From Paracyclopina nana (lineage: Eukaryota > Arthropoda > Copepoda > Cyclopoida > Cyclopettidae): a stretch of 64,000 nt of DNA. Both the position numbers and the translations under genes were made by a program. The notes beneath the pieces are model-generated. The model was not told where the DNA came from. It made no database searches and saw only the letters and a list, made by a program, of their open reading frames with translations. Positions 49,701 through 55,918 of this stretch are shown here, piece by piece. The DNA lies in the NCBI GenBank assembly GCA_019096065.1, contig JAGUCH010000008.1:4097001-4161000 (forward strand), written 5' to 3'. Within the stretch, counting starts at the first letter, position 1. Each line of letters starts with the position of its first letter.

Positions 49701-52700
49701 GTAAAGCATGCTTGCGCCTGAGAATAGCCTTTAATTGTTTACATTAGCCAGCCTTTGAGGTCGTTTGTCATCGCCCTCGAGTCAAATTGTAAATTACAAG
49801 GCGAGGACAAACGAAGAGGCACAACAACCGCAAATTTCAATCATTTTCATGCCAGCCAATACTACATATGATAACTTCTTTGTCCGGAACAACAACAATG
49901 CAGACCTACTACGTAGTTGGGCATCTCGAATTTATGGCAATTGCAGCTTTTATGGCTACTTTGCTTTAATTCCTTTTCTGCCTCCATAAAAGCCCCTCGC
50001 GGCCTTATTGTCGCTAATAGATAAAATTGCTGTTCCGGACATTTCCCCTGGATCTTGATAATTATACGACTTCTATTTCGTCGCTCTCTTCCTTTTCTCA
50101 ATAGATACTCGTTCACACCGATTTCAATGCATACAGCCCTGTCATGCAGCTCCATTATTACCAAGTGTGGAATGTTTGTGTGACGACAAAGCCACAACTG
50201 GAATGAGTTGACAACATTGCTCCTGCTGAGGCCTTTATTTTTTGGCCTAAATGGCCCCAAGGCCAATTACTCAAGTCGTAAAAATCTAATTTTATTGCTG
50301 CTGCGCCCATGGAAATTCCTCAGATTGCAGCAGCTTCAATCCCTTTTAGGTATTGTGTCGACAAAGGCAATTTGCTGTTGCGGCGAAACTGGTAGCCTTT
50401 AAACGACTTAAGTATAATATTGAATACAAAGCCAAAAAATGGGATCTTTCTTTGGTAGCCGAGGCACTATCATGCTTTGGTTAAAGTAGCAGCAATAATC
50501 CTGCTCAACTTTTCATCTTTCGGCTGAAAACGGCCTTTGTTGAGCGTCGAAGGTTTTTTCTCCAAAGTTGCTTTGCCTCGGTTGAATGGGTTCCGTTTTG
50601 AAGCTGGGCTGAGGCCGAGTCTGCCAAGATGTCAACCTCGTTTTACATAAAAAGCCCATTGGCCCCATGGCGCGTTACGCAAACTGCTAGTTTGCATCGC
50701 ACCACTAACACTACTCCTACTTCTTCTTCGACATGATCTAAAAGTGGCCAACGAATATGATGATGCACAGTGTCGCGAAATTAGCAAACTTCCGTGAAAA
50801 GTCCTTTGTGGGCAACTTATCTCTTCGTGTACGGCAAAAGCATTTTCGTGCCAAATCTTATCTGATATGTCAGTTAAGTTATGGGGTCACCCTGTACCAC
50901 GTACCAGTATACTATATGCATGTTTTCAAAAAGAGTGCATAAAAGAGCGTGGCCTACAATTTTTCGGATGAACCAGAAAATGCGAACTTTGATGCCCATT
51001 TTTCACGGGGGGATGCAGGAAAATTAGCGACAAGTCACGAGGCAAACTCGGGAACAAGTCGTGACGTGCTGCTGCTTGCTGAGCAAAAACTTTCGTGGGT
51101 GGAAAAATAATCTCGAAATGATGATGCTCTCCCTGGGAAAAACCAGGAGATGGCAATTTGTCAGAAGAACAACTTGGAAAAGTTGCAGCTTAGCTTAGCC
51201 CTAGACCGATTATTAGTAGCCAGGTCGCTAATCCAGGCATTTGGAGCAAGTCTACTCATGCCTATTATTCGCATCATTCTACACATGAAATGCTCATACG
51301 TATGAGAAGGGTCATGAGGCGAGGGAAAAAACGACCACAAGTCTTCGCATAGCTAATGAAAAAGCCCATATTTTACTTCAACTACACGAGCGAGCTGCGA
51401 TGTAGCTGGAAAAATCAAAATCTGGGCCAAGAGCCTTCTCCACCCAAGCATCCACGAGCGAGAGGAATTTTCTGGGTAAATTCGCTGAATAGACGTGTAA
51501 ATTGATGATGAATCGATATACTATAAGAAGATGATAGAGTTTGAAAAGATGCCGGAAATGACCCACTAGGAAGTGACTCACATTTGAGCAAAAGCAGAAA
51601 AAATCTAAATGGCAACTTTCACTGAATCAGAACTTTCCACCTTTCCAATTTTCGCGTATGTCGCAGTGCAGCCGAAGAAATCCCTTTCTGTTTCCCCTTC
51701 TGCTCCTACAGAGAAAGCCTCTTTTTTCTGCAGACAGAATTCAATGCATTTCAATTCATTTGTGGTGCCATTCGAAGAAAAAACAGGGGGCTCTCTCCTT
51801 CGATCCTACTTTCACACTTTTCTACGCATATTTGCAGGTAAATCCGAAAAAGAAACATTAGCACAGAGTAAAGCTGGAAATCTGCAAAATCAACGCAATT
51901 TAGCAGGTTCTGGCTGGATTCCAGAACCGTTAAGAGGTCAAGTTTGCTGCCTTTGTTAATTGCCAGCCCTTTGTGGGCAATGCTATGTAAGAGGCTAAGG
52001 ATAGAATAGAGTGGGCGATTTAAAAAATCTGCCATCTGCTTGCCTCAATGAGCAGTATAGGCAATATCTTCCAATAATTGACGCCATTAGCTTCAAGAAA
52101 CTCAATAAGGTCAAAGTCAACTTTGCTTGGATGGATTATCGGAGATGAAAGTTGGCAACCTAGAGTTGGACATTTCCCGATAATCTACCAAGGACCAAAA
52201 TGTGTAATTTGTCTTGGTTAAAGATCATTATTTCCTACTTTGATAGGACAACAATGACTTTCAGCTCAGGAAATCGGTTTTAAAGCGACTCACAAAGCAT
52301 AGTTCATTGCAGGCCGAAAAAAAAGAGTCTTCCAAACAAGTCATTTCCGGCCATCATTTTTTCGGGAGAATTTTCTTAAAAAGCTATTTGAATCAATGTC
52401 ACAAGTTACACACAGGAAATGAGTTTTGATCGGCTAAGACAACACCACCCATATATGGTCATTATGTCATAAAATCAAATTACTTAATTACCTGGAAATT
52501 CAGCACAATAAACACGCGCAATTCATAATATTCCGTGGATTTTCCTACCCTACCTCGTAAATACTGCAAAGCCTAAAAACCTACTCTCTGCGGATGATTA
52601 ATCAAACTCAATATATCGGATAAAAAAGCGGGGACTTTTTCCTACCTTTGATCAGGAAGATGAGCAATATCAGCTTGTTGAGGCTGAAAGAAGTAACCTC

Positions 52701-52703
52701 CAT
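13703..52703 (-). CDS. beat: Beaten-path (beat) family Ig protein, GPI-anchored type
   Basis: Six minus-strand exons (52646-52703, 15504-15715, 15001-15136, 14502-14722, 14281-14434, 13703-13851) join in phase 1, 0, 1, 0, 1 and give 309 residues. Exon 1 encodes a signal peptide (SLNKLILLIFLIKG) after a purine-start context (AAAATGG). Two Ig domains follow: the first with C46, W60 and C114 and the Beat signature YSVKWYFNQKEFYRYIP; the second with C161, W174 and C224, containing HGDLKLKCTATISTVYW and NEESVQG, typical of the family. The tail has a hydrophobic C-terminus (ATEAAILISLLFYG), fitting a GPI signal. Beat proteins are neuronal adhesion/guidance factors, some binding Sidestep receptors. 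Intron 1 is 36.9 kb and contains the retrotransposon; the other introns are ~67-430 bp. The weakest call is the last acceptor; an in-frame alternative lies a few codons upstream. Paralogue identity is not determined. Confidence 0.85.
15716..28187. other. beat intron 1, downstream part, without supported genes
   Basis: About 12.5 kb of intronic sequence. ORFs of up to 135 codons (for example 16285-16623 and 23498-23905 on plus) have no recognisable domains, lack flanking splice logic and look like chance. A short CAG run (about 18058) and CCCCA repeats (about 28050) are simple sequence. I cannot exclude regulatory elements. Confidence 0.5.
28188..28191. repeat. Target-site duplication (left), ACGC
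   Basis: ACGC directly precedes the left LTR and is repeated directly after the right LTR at 39514-39517. A 4-bp duplication is within the range reported for BEL/Pao integration. Confidence 0.75.
28192..28624 (-). repeat. 3' LTR of the BEL/Pao element
   Basis: 433 bp bounded by TG...CA. It differs from the other LTR only at 28289, 28507 and 28564. It contains three GCAATGC cores, two of them in longer palindromes. Confidence 0.93.
28625..28640 (-). promoter_or_regulatory. Polypurine tract next to the 3' LTR
   Basis: On the minus strand CTCCAAGGGGGGACTC directly precedes the 3' LTR. A G-rich purine run in this place is the usual primer for plus-strand DNA synthesis in LTR elements. Confidence 0.65.
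28652..31990 (-). CDS. Fourth retrotransposon ORF: CCHC zinc-knuckle protein in env position
   Basis: The ORF opens at 32101, but the ATG at 31990 (ATCATGGAAG) gives a better start and 1112 residues; the longer form adds a hydrophobic stretch (TFFIAASAIYFL). The N-terminal third is acidic and then Ser/Arg-rich (SRSSSSARSKSDRKRSS), typical of nucleic-acid-binding linkers. The central ~600 residues are unrecognised. Near the C-terminus are one perfect CX2CX4HX4C knuckle (CTRCGSFDHDKGSC), one CX4CX4HX4C variant and one CX2CX4HX4H variant. There is no convincing envelope signature: no signal/furin/transmembrane order. This looks more like a Gag-nucleocapsid or LINE ORF1-type nucleic-acid-binding protein than an Env. 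It shares its frame with pol but begins 105 bp after the pol stop. Confidence 0.8.
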   Translation of the reverse strand: MEENTEETGGEKNLDEVTLVPVKAPSPTEAIPVAIQEESSPALREVLQTFDNIGQSTPSSIATNPAGNGNSSIATPPLNEEPMDTDLLASSPKYAPSDLSVSSPARGMEVESVSSSILDSEATDDQIELHVDARILDDEDRSSTSMGGREEEEDQPGEMPKTTKRKTNGSRSEPSSRSSSSARSKSDRKRSSTESRSRSEDTRSSRTSLTRSNLSNFKIPRLPPRREERPSTRASVFDRLGESSRETKRKTEKHKKIEQESIVGEVFSFRDRGNEILKDEFGIIRPNNLSLLFTGLGLPSTFEDRRAMLTDHERVLKACLFADRVFFQDELESMDGDAILTLYCDPKVAILGHSMSYGPRDQGELRSEAVRAADPASSSKADHTRIAGLLGGVPPIDIMAVCHPKLAQIYDKYEFNCLYVNPPVQPLRRPPLQGTMLELCRQVWLKRKSFATMISRGMFGAITPNKDECLRRVLSIGAQGEEGDTPEWLGRFWHHFSLNPSITTLADPFEDPDLLIAALRSSGMSPPALRPPPPGQASDPPPNNCPRVEAMLRDPACNADCPADNCAIHRVQEGPHDAQVRGEMGEQCHVVLSLEEAIEAVKLRAGPMDCRPKGGKRNVVVLENDDQWPLIEQELEEKYAFFADVAAWNAMTSHMYSWTVPALARTGMANADGKPNEGCFTLLGVGTLTGTLLIIQCNYGGNQHSFKGAKVPQRIVELLEAPAVRVGGFNISEEKRYKDIGIDIRTKCDTNLVGIALFPQPEEKPANMKSNLTYLADRLGSDLVPVMVTTKKRSKPALQPPRIAFEYDRDVDDFSVSYKKWTAKMQMYVWMNHAVTAASILALVVRGLLRHGFGPKTDVVRHCHFFLDRIRDNHNTGKLGKTDAEMRPFNKTEPPTTSSHCEDGLFAEWMFLRDNKASSVHMILATRTHFRKGPRRYALDLHLVDKDLARDFLAVVRKAPGRLTWNDIVEVVFAGGRNAPHFCTRCGSFDHDKGSCNAGPVKCIYPQCGSTEHTVMVCEMLLRRCELCQELGHEPTHHELTYKKPWLQLVEEASLCSLLSIRGFRLHEGFRLRLVKEGNCVSLLPYNRVTKIDGITRYVLETRFVAFAAKWP
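32207..35992 (-). CDS. Retrotransposon pol: reverse transcriptase, RNase H, integrase
   Basis: 1261 residues from the first ATG after an upstream amber stop. RT carries YVDD at ~277, preceded by FTDISKMFLR. RNase H shows the acidic set in FTDAS (~465), EMELEG (~511) and LWTDSQ (~541). Integrase has an HHCC zinc site (HQKLGHG, then CAKC) and catalytic D, D, E in FDMCGP (~888), SDNGSNF (~950) and NGLGEAAIK (~1010). All key residues I can check are present, so the enzyme looks competent. It sits in the same frame as the protease ORF upstream; the TAG at 36020-36022 is the only stop between them. Confidence 0.93.
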   Translation of the reverse strand: MLGTITLPTNEESGPPALPCQLCEGKDIPPPSELLKALWEYDDPLGPPPLAMLSVNEKKALDILTSTITQLESRRYQMRPMWRDNEPNFICNRQAVMKATSAVERRLKLFDLPTYEKACQELKDWLDAGFVRILDPRFDDLDIGYYLDWLLVERRDKPSMPVRVVFDGSRQHNGKSLNDALLPGPKLQRDVFEILIAAREKPVILFTDISKMFLRFSLDEDSRKYHRFIWAGVHYEANSVVFGTVSAPCMASFAVKHHISQYQESHPLAYKVLDSSLYVDDVFASVEDNIVGRETVKQILEVGELGGMPFRKWGSNAPSVLQDIPDSHKLPGFAVNSESAEITKALGMYVDCEGDQILFQPPSTEAVKDAPLTLRLMVQFVPRLFDPLGLINPLVLKGRLLIQRVMALKHVYNVDWDTVFDMIDSEEIELITKEWGDYLEQVARVEIFRLPRAMRSRPAKTISLHVFTDASESAKGAAVYLRMEYEEGTYDCTLLASRMKIASLSETRSMPEMELEGCVIGSEICEDVLRALEQVDNVHLWTDSQCALTWISKPARKYKKFIARRVTQIFEKTMNFQWHHVPGRMNPADLVSRGCSIAELADSDLWIHGPRFLRGPDEKFPKWTPNISDDERAALQLYERNNLNTRKVKKLIKKVTLIAYFERLGGYFVPKHLRPDVDTRIAWHYMRNSPCHVQLERFNRWGTMIRALCYCARFFQYIKYGSNAMPSGEISSEEFKKAENSIAVWLQQNEFGQDLDYFYEKGHWPRGSRLATLDPVIHPHGELRSKGRLEHSPVQWIGRRQLIIPGKGRKLVLEDIHQKLGHGLGRLRYLNEAQLQYIIPGGKRIMTEILAHCAKCARHRLNALPPHMGQLPPHAVPLSEFMPFKYTSFDMCGPFTTQFNRSEYNMYVVVFICLHSKAIHCEELYDMTADSLMRAMEIFVARRGCPHTMRSDNGSNFIACRESIRTNPRYNEMLRKLQVLDWDKLRQYGGEIGIANWTLSPPLSPNFNGLGEAAIKLFKRALYREFSQGTTNIEDFRYIVIKAEGFVNGRPIGMLENQFLTPNHFLTRGPPGEILPVIDPDQLRTLEAKFQLLETALQNLWDYWSMELVEQLRNMPIWRHHRDLLKVGDVVAVLEKPQFHKRYCWPLGIIHTAFRDQDGQCRRAIVKMVPPGNVQPVFYEKSTQFLIPLDVFRDSDELLIHPKLDDDQEQDYNITNEENVSDLGRYVNSINSYRTAPWNNSHNNNAEYPILSNRTVTLGQI
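36020..36931 (-). CDS. Retrotransposon aspartic protease region of pol
   Basis: This frame contains the retropepsin active site (FLDTGAQLSLVS, about 36430-36450) and a downstream LLGIDYF motif, as in BEL/Pao proteases. It has no ATG at its head: the frame opens at 36979, directly after a TAA at 36980-36982, and overlaps gag by 166 bases. Relative to gag it is in the -1 frame, so a frameshift would be the expected way to translate it. It ends at TAG 36020-36022, and pol resumes in the same frame. That stop could be read through, or it could be an inactivating mutation in this copy. Confidence 0.85.
   Translation of the reverse strand: MDKEKSQPKKDVEANKTTSDQDMSKAVAHLAEVLRRLNVDTEDVDPLKAEVSGSTSLSHFTSISTSEVGDGSLDLEESDLEGENKDEVFINKIDLPIPTNELRIANLTELKRPCLSSSKVANEVATAMPKQNRSRELLSFCVVPVLVANPKQPDHFIKVNAFLDTGAQLSLVSKNLSEKLKLEGVSDDQILKMIATTVTVASEAVTLQIKAVKGGPVHDLSVHTIADLPSSVNVPPLSKLKKKFAFLKDLELPTYATPPCPDLLLGIDYFNLIMPDTVIHKKEGEPYVYDCPLGRVITYYTPE
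36814..39027 (-). CDS. Retrotransposon Gag
   Basis: 737 residues from an ATG 54 bp inside the 5' LTR. The N-terminus is basic and Ser/Thr/Pro-rich (PFDPNASSFPPTPMPDP), and a helical mid region (QEMKKAETEAYAHTES; KSLRDSYVKNYQACQTLLAS) could form the capsid-like part. I see no CCHC zinc knuckle, which BEL/Pao Gags often carry; the knuckles of this element are in the ORF downstream of integrase. Identification rests on position and composition. The last ~50 codons overlap the protease frame. Confidence 0.82.
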   Translation of the reverse strand: MPRNKWGKLKAKTDQLEDAGTRRSRRVQGQSPYGGSGRVNLEISPYHQALRDLNQASKFARKSAKRQAEARLALLHEVTDSIPDPGLAHDIVDLIRSPEEPSLPTSEAAPISCKGIEIQSSQSKMTARTPIGTSGPFDPNASSFPPTPMPDPNRRHVIPGVTPTTTTSATGTGNAQQLPPPPFNLSTSTPMPGQGGGASALGNAASGTSIDATSTTVVQKELPLRDDSGRFVPTMRPPRPGPPPSSQDDAASQTSYGSRSNQGMKPRGDGIPAGAKKRASSKRGSGGNRTEGEYVPGGTKRRPNAGKKSAKQLQEMKKAETEAYAHTESLQNLFQITQPFTNKHRADFDQGNVSKSTAHEVLQHLRYYIKEYERIYGLYELSVAQANVQPSKSLRDSYVKNYQACQTLLASANQIMKTFPSSHAGTSSNAPQSNLLQPQTSSAVQPNQDERDTQLARVEMDEQSGGCHVVMQDGDYYYLTAQQVSVRETADWLNQQLQVRPGTLTGATTSHHDASAQSGKQQDSTGNAGRGAPTRGEVEPPDVDGRSQRDLRIGPSSSRNPAVSGSNADTAALTKAAMAYGAAACIFRGVHGAMAQEISIGTPPCEIAGNYRNYARALGTLEEAVQNFEAQGGKPEQRDVNLILQGDDMIKTLRNMLRDVPPEIVSNAPSRDLSDPFSLYEANFPHTVITPGCMELGTMWTKRSRSLKRMWRPTKRPQIKTCPRQLLIWQRYFEGST
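39061..39078 (-). promoter_or_regulatory. Primer-binding site
   Basis: On the minus strand TGGCGCCCAACGTGGGGC begins two bases inside the 5' LTR. The TGGCGCC start is the usual complement to a tRNA 3' end ending in CCA. I did not assign the tRNA species. Confidence 0.8.
39081..39513 (-). repeat. 5' LTR of the BEL/Pao element
   Basis: 433 bp, TG...CA, the same length as the other LTR with three substitutions (39178, 39396, 39453). It is followed by the ACGC target duplication at 39514-39517. Confidence 0.93.
39518..52645. other. beat intron 1, upstream part
   Basis: About 13 kb of intron. The only coding-like island I noticed is at 40589-40879 (separate entry). Other ORFs (for example 40985-41434 and 48418-48846, minus) have no domain pattern. 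A short GA run lies near 46095. No RNA gene or transposon ends were recognised. Confidence 0.5.
40589..40879 (-). CDS. Possible exon or gene relic with CHCH-like cysteine pattern
   Basis: A 96-codon stretch opens after an AG (GTGTAG) and runs to a stop. It reads VVDVKPNAPPHLDLEG, then SQCDYRDKILACVEKNN, then GGCRILTQCKKEDCISHAN. The KIL-C-x-E-x-N spacing and the paired cysteines resemble the C-terminal CHCH domain of MICOS subunits (Mic19/Mic25 type). However, the cysteine spacings are C-x8-C and C-x10-C rather than the standard C-x9-C, and no partner exons were found. It could be a nested gene exon, a decayed processed copy or chance. Confidence 0.28.
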   Translation of the reverse strand, partial: VVDVKPNAPPHLDLEGTTTLLNNGLRHIDDHAIRLSESQCDYRDKILACVEKNNHEPGGCRILTQCKKEDCISHANDNSNMVFFALQNNDRELFCD

Positions 52704-54119
52704 TTTGGCCGCGAAGTGCAGAGAAAATTCCAGCTTTCAATTTCACTTATCTCTGCTACATCATGAGGACATGCTTTCACTATGCCCAAAATTAGCTGGA
52801 TTTCACTGTAGTTTAAAGAATGAACTCGGCAATTTAAAGGCTTGGTGGGGTGTTGGCAAAACAACGCACTCAAGTCAACTACCGTGCTTTTTCTTCCATG
52901 GTTTCCGTTTGGAGCTCTCGCTGAGCTGATGGTTCCACAACTTTCCACTCTTCGCGCTCACTCCGTGCGCAACGGCATTTGGCGCCACAAAACACCAATG
53001 CACAGTGGGTCAAAAAGCCGATTTCACGCGCACTTGAAAATCCGCCAAATCGCCCGAATTCTAATTTAACCACCAATTTACAACTTCTAATTGGGTTGAC
53101 TTCTTGGCAATGAAAAGACACAAAAATGGTTTGAATTGACAGATACATTTTCAAATTTGACTTCGAAATCAAACTTTGCCTGAAAAAGTGTTCAGCAAGA
53201 AAAATGGTAGAATAGCCATTTTTGGCCATTTTGGGCATCCATAACTTTTGATTGGAATCGAATTGAATTGTTCTTTTATGACTGAGAGGTCAATCAGACC
53301 CCATTTAATGATTATTCATCAAAATTGGCTGCGGAAATTTGCGGACTTGGGAGCTCAGAATGTTAGTTTTTAGCTTACGGCCCTATGAAAATTGACTCCT
53401 ACGATTTCGCGAGTTTTTTTCCCGTGCGCGTCCAGAAGGCATTTTGAGCCACTGTGCAATGAGCTGATCTTCTTCAACACAACTTTCAACTCCAGAAATA
53501 GTGCTCAAGAACTGATGCGAGCCTCTGCTGATCATGAAGACTGGACTCAGCAAGAAATATTGTGAAATTGGAGATAGATCCAATTTTCTGTATACATTCT
53601 TAGAAAACCGGTTAAAGAGACGGAGCCGGCCTTTTAAAGTGTCAAAAGATTAAAGGCATCAATTTGAAGCTGAATTTCAGGTTGTGAAAAAATCAAGCAT
53701 TCGTGTTGAAAAGTACTGATTTATCTCTAATGAATGCGAATGGTGAGAAGCGAGGTGCTGAGATTGTCAGCGTAAGCGAGATTTTGCTGCGCGCGCGTAC
53801 CCACGTGTTGATCGAGGTTGTGTGATTTCAAAACAAACCTTGCGTTTCACAACAAAACACACAACTCCCGAGTTAACAAAAGTGAAATCGGCGAATGGCG
53901 CGGAAATTCAGGATTATTGGGAACTCTAAGGATTCGGGTAAGTCATCACATTTTTTCATGCTTTCCCATGGATGTATTTTTCCGTAATAAGCATAGTCAA
54001 GGTTGCGAGCCAATATGGAAATCCCTTCAAATTGCCAGTTCCATTACGCATTCTGGAGTGTTTCCTCCAATTCTGGATGCATAAAGCGATTCCTTTTTGA
54101 TATTATAATTCGTTAATTT
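52704..54119. other. Intergenic region upstream of the beat-family gene
   Basis: This holds the 5' UTR and promoter side of the minus-strand beat-family gene. A GC-rich patch at about 52950-53050 (TTTGGCGCCA) is a candidate promoter core, but I cannot fix a start site. No gene is supported. Confidence 0.35.
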
Positions 54120-55309
54120 TCATGATTCCTTGTTTACTTGTTCACTCAAAGGTGGTAAATCATGCGAATTTTTCTCGATCCAATCCGAAAAGAATGAGAC
54201 GTCGGTGTAAACTCCAAATAATTTTGAATCTGCACATCCAGCTCCCCAAGCTACAATCCCAGTCAAATATCGCTGGATTTGCCCGGTTTTCGTGGCCATT
54301 TGGCAGACAAAAGGCCCTCCGGAATCACCCTTAAAATTTGACTCAATATTTGACAATTTATTAAGGTTTGACAGTACTTTGCACGAGTCTTTTCCTGGTG
54401 ACCCAGCGCAAAAATTACCCTCATAGAATCTTCTACGATATTTAGATGGATTTTCACGAAGGAAGTTTCCTAGGCAAGTGTCAAAGTTAACCACAGGAAC
54501 TGTCACTTTTTTCAATGTCAGTGGATAGATGCCATCCTTTTGATTCTCACTGTTTGGTCACCCCATGCTTCAAAGCTTCAATTTTTTAAAGATGATCTTA
54601 TGCGAAAAGCTTCAAAGCAATGCAAATGCAATTTTCTGGAAGAAACCAAACAGTGGGATGAGTTGATCCCCAACCAGCCACTTCGCATGAACTTCCAGCT
54701 TAAAGTATAGAAAGGATTTCTTGTGGCATTTTGAAATATGTTAAAGCTCACCTCTTGGCTTCTTTCCATTTGGGGGAATTGGCAAGGCCATGAGGTTGTC
54801 ACGTTGAAATTCAAAAGGCTCTCTAACAGTCACCAGTGCAATGTCATACTTATACTCGTTTTCGTACAGCTCATGAGTCTTAACTGAATATATGCTGTGC
54901 ACTTTATCCGAGTCTTTGGTTGCTGCAAGGTTGAACACTGGCCATAATCTGTAACGCTCTTTTGGCCTACTTATGAAGCAATGAGCTGCGGTGACCACGT
55001 GGTATTTGCTGATAATTGTCCCTGCGCACACGTGGTGGTGGGTGTCACTAAAAAATTGCCTTTTTTCACGGGATGGTCAAAACTTACTTAACCTATTTTT
55101 GTTACTCAGTGTAATACATCATTGACACTATGAATTTCCATCGGTCTAGAACGACTAAGTTTTAGAAAGATTGGAATTTAGAAAAAAATTCTTTTACTTC
55201 GAGCTGCATCTGATCCACCAACAATTCGCTCTCGATAATCTTCAGCTCTGAGTGGAGAAACCTTAATAATCATCAGTAGCACTGTGATGAAAAGAAGCCT
55301 ATTTTCCAT
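54120..55309 (-). CDS. Trypsin-like serine protease (S1A), secreted
   Basis: Six exons (55198-55309, 55106-55145, 54752-55047, 54652-54698, 54378-54536, 54120-54329) give 287 residues. Residues 1-22 form a signal peptide. R28|IVGG is the zymogen cleavage site, followed by VSMMYYTDD. The triad is H73 (TAAHC), D119 (YDIALV) and S221 (GDSGGP). D215, six residues before the serine, and the glycines in VAWGAGC and FGVYT predict cleavage after Arg/Lys. The intron at 54330-54377 is only 48 bp, a multiple of three and without a stop, so a naive ORF reads through it; removing it restores DSCKGDSGGP. The exon 4 donor (GTTTGG) is weak and the exon 2 acceptor has an in-frame alternative 12 bases upstream. 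A digestive or haemolymph protease is likely; the propeptide is short and has no clip domain. Confidence 0.87.
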
Positions 55310-55918
55310 TTTAAGTTCGACTTCAAAAGAAACCTCTTTCAAATTCATACATTTGTAATGCGACGCCTTCGCAAAAAGTCAATTAGAGAATAATTAGTTC
55401 TGTATGTTTCCATGTGACTGATCACGTGGCCATTTTCTCAAAAGTAAACTGTCAGCTCACTTGCACTCAACTTTCATTCGTGTACAAACTTGCAGCCACC
55501 AACACATCATATCTGGAGCACACTCAGCCAAAGTGTTTCAATTAGCATGGGAATTTGTGTGGCGGAGAATATTTTAAAGGTTTTTAGCATATCACAACCA
55601 TATGGCTGGAGGAGTCAATTTGTGCAAAATTTCTCAATTTCAAATTCTTCCTGTATGCGATCAATTTTGCTGAATTCGTTATGCTATTGAGGTATGGTTG
55701 TCTGCAGCCCACCCACAATGCCTATCAGTTCTCCCTTTACCTATGTGGCATTCTTTAGATTCAAGTCTAATATTCTGCATTTCCTTAGAGGCAACTGTAA
55801 AGATAAAATTGCTTTTGGTGAATAAAAGCAGCTACGTGTCTCACGTTGGATTCAATTCCTAGATTCTAGAAGTAACTTTCAGATCATCCGGATTGAAATT
55901 TTTTTTATTGCTATAGTG
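55310..55918. other. Intergenic spacer
   Basis: This is the spacer between two minus-strand genes, the GT14 3' end and the protease 5' end. No feature is recognised. Confidence 0.4.
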
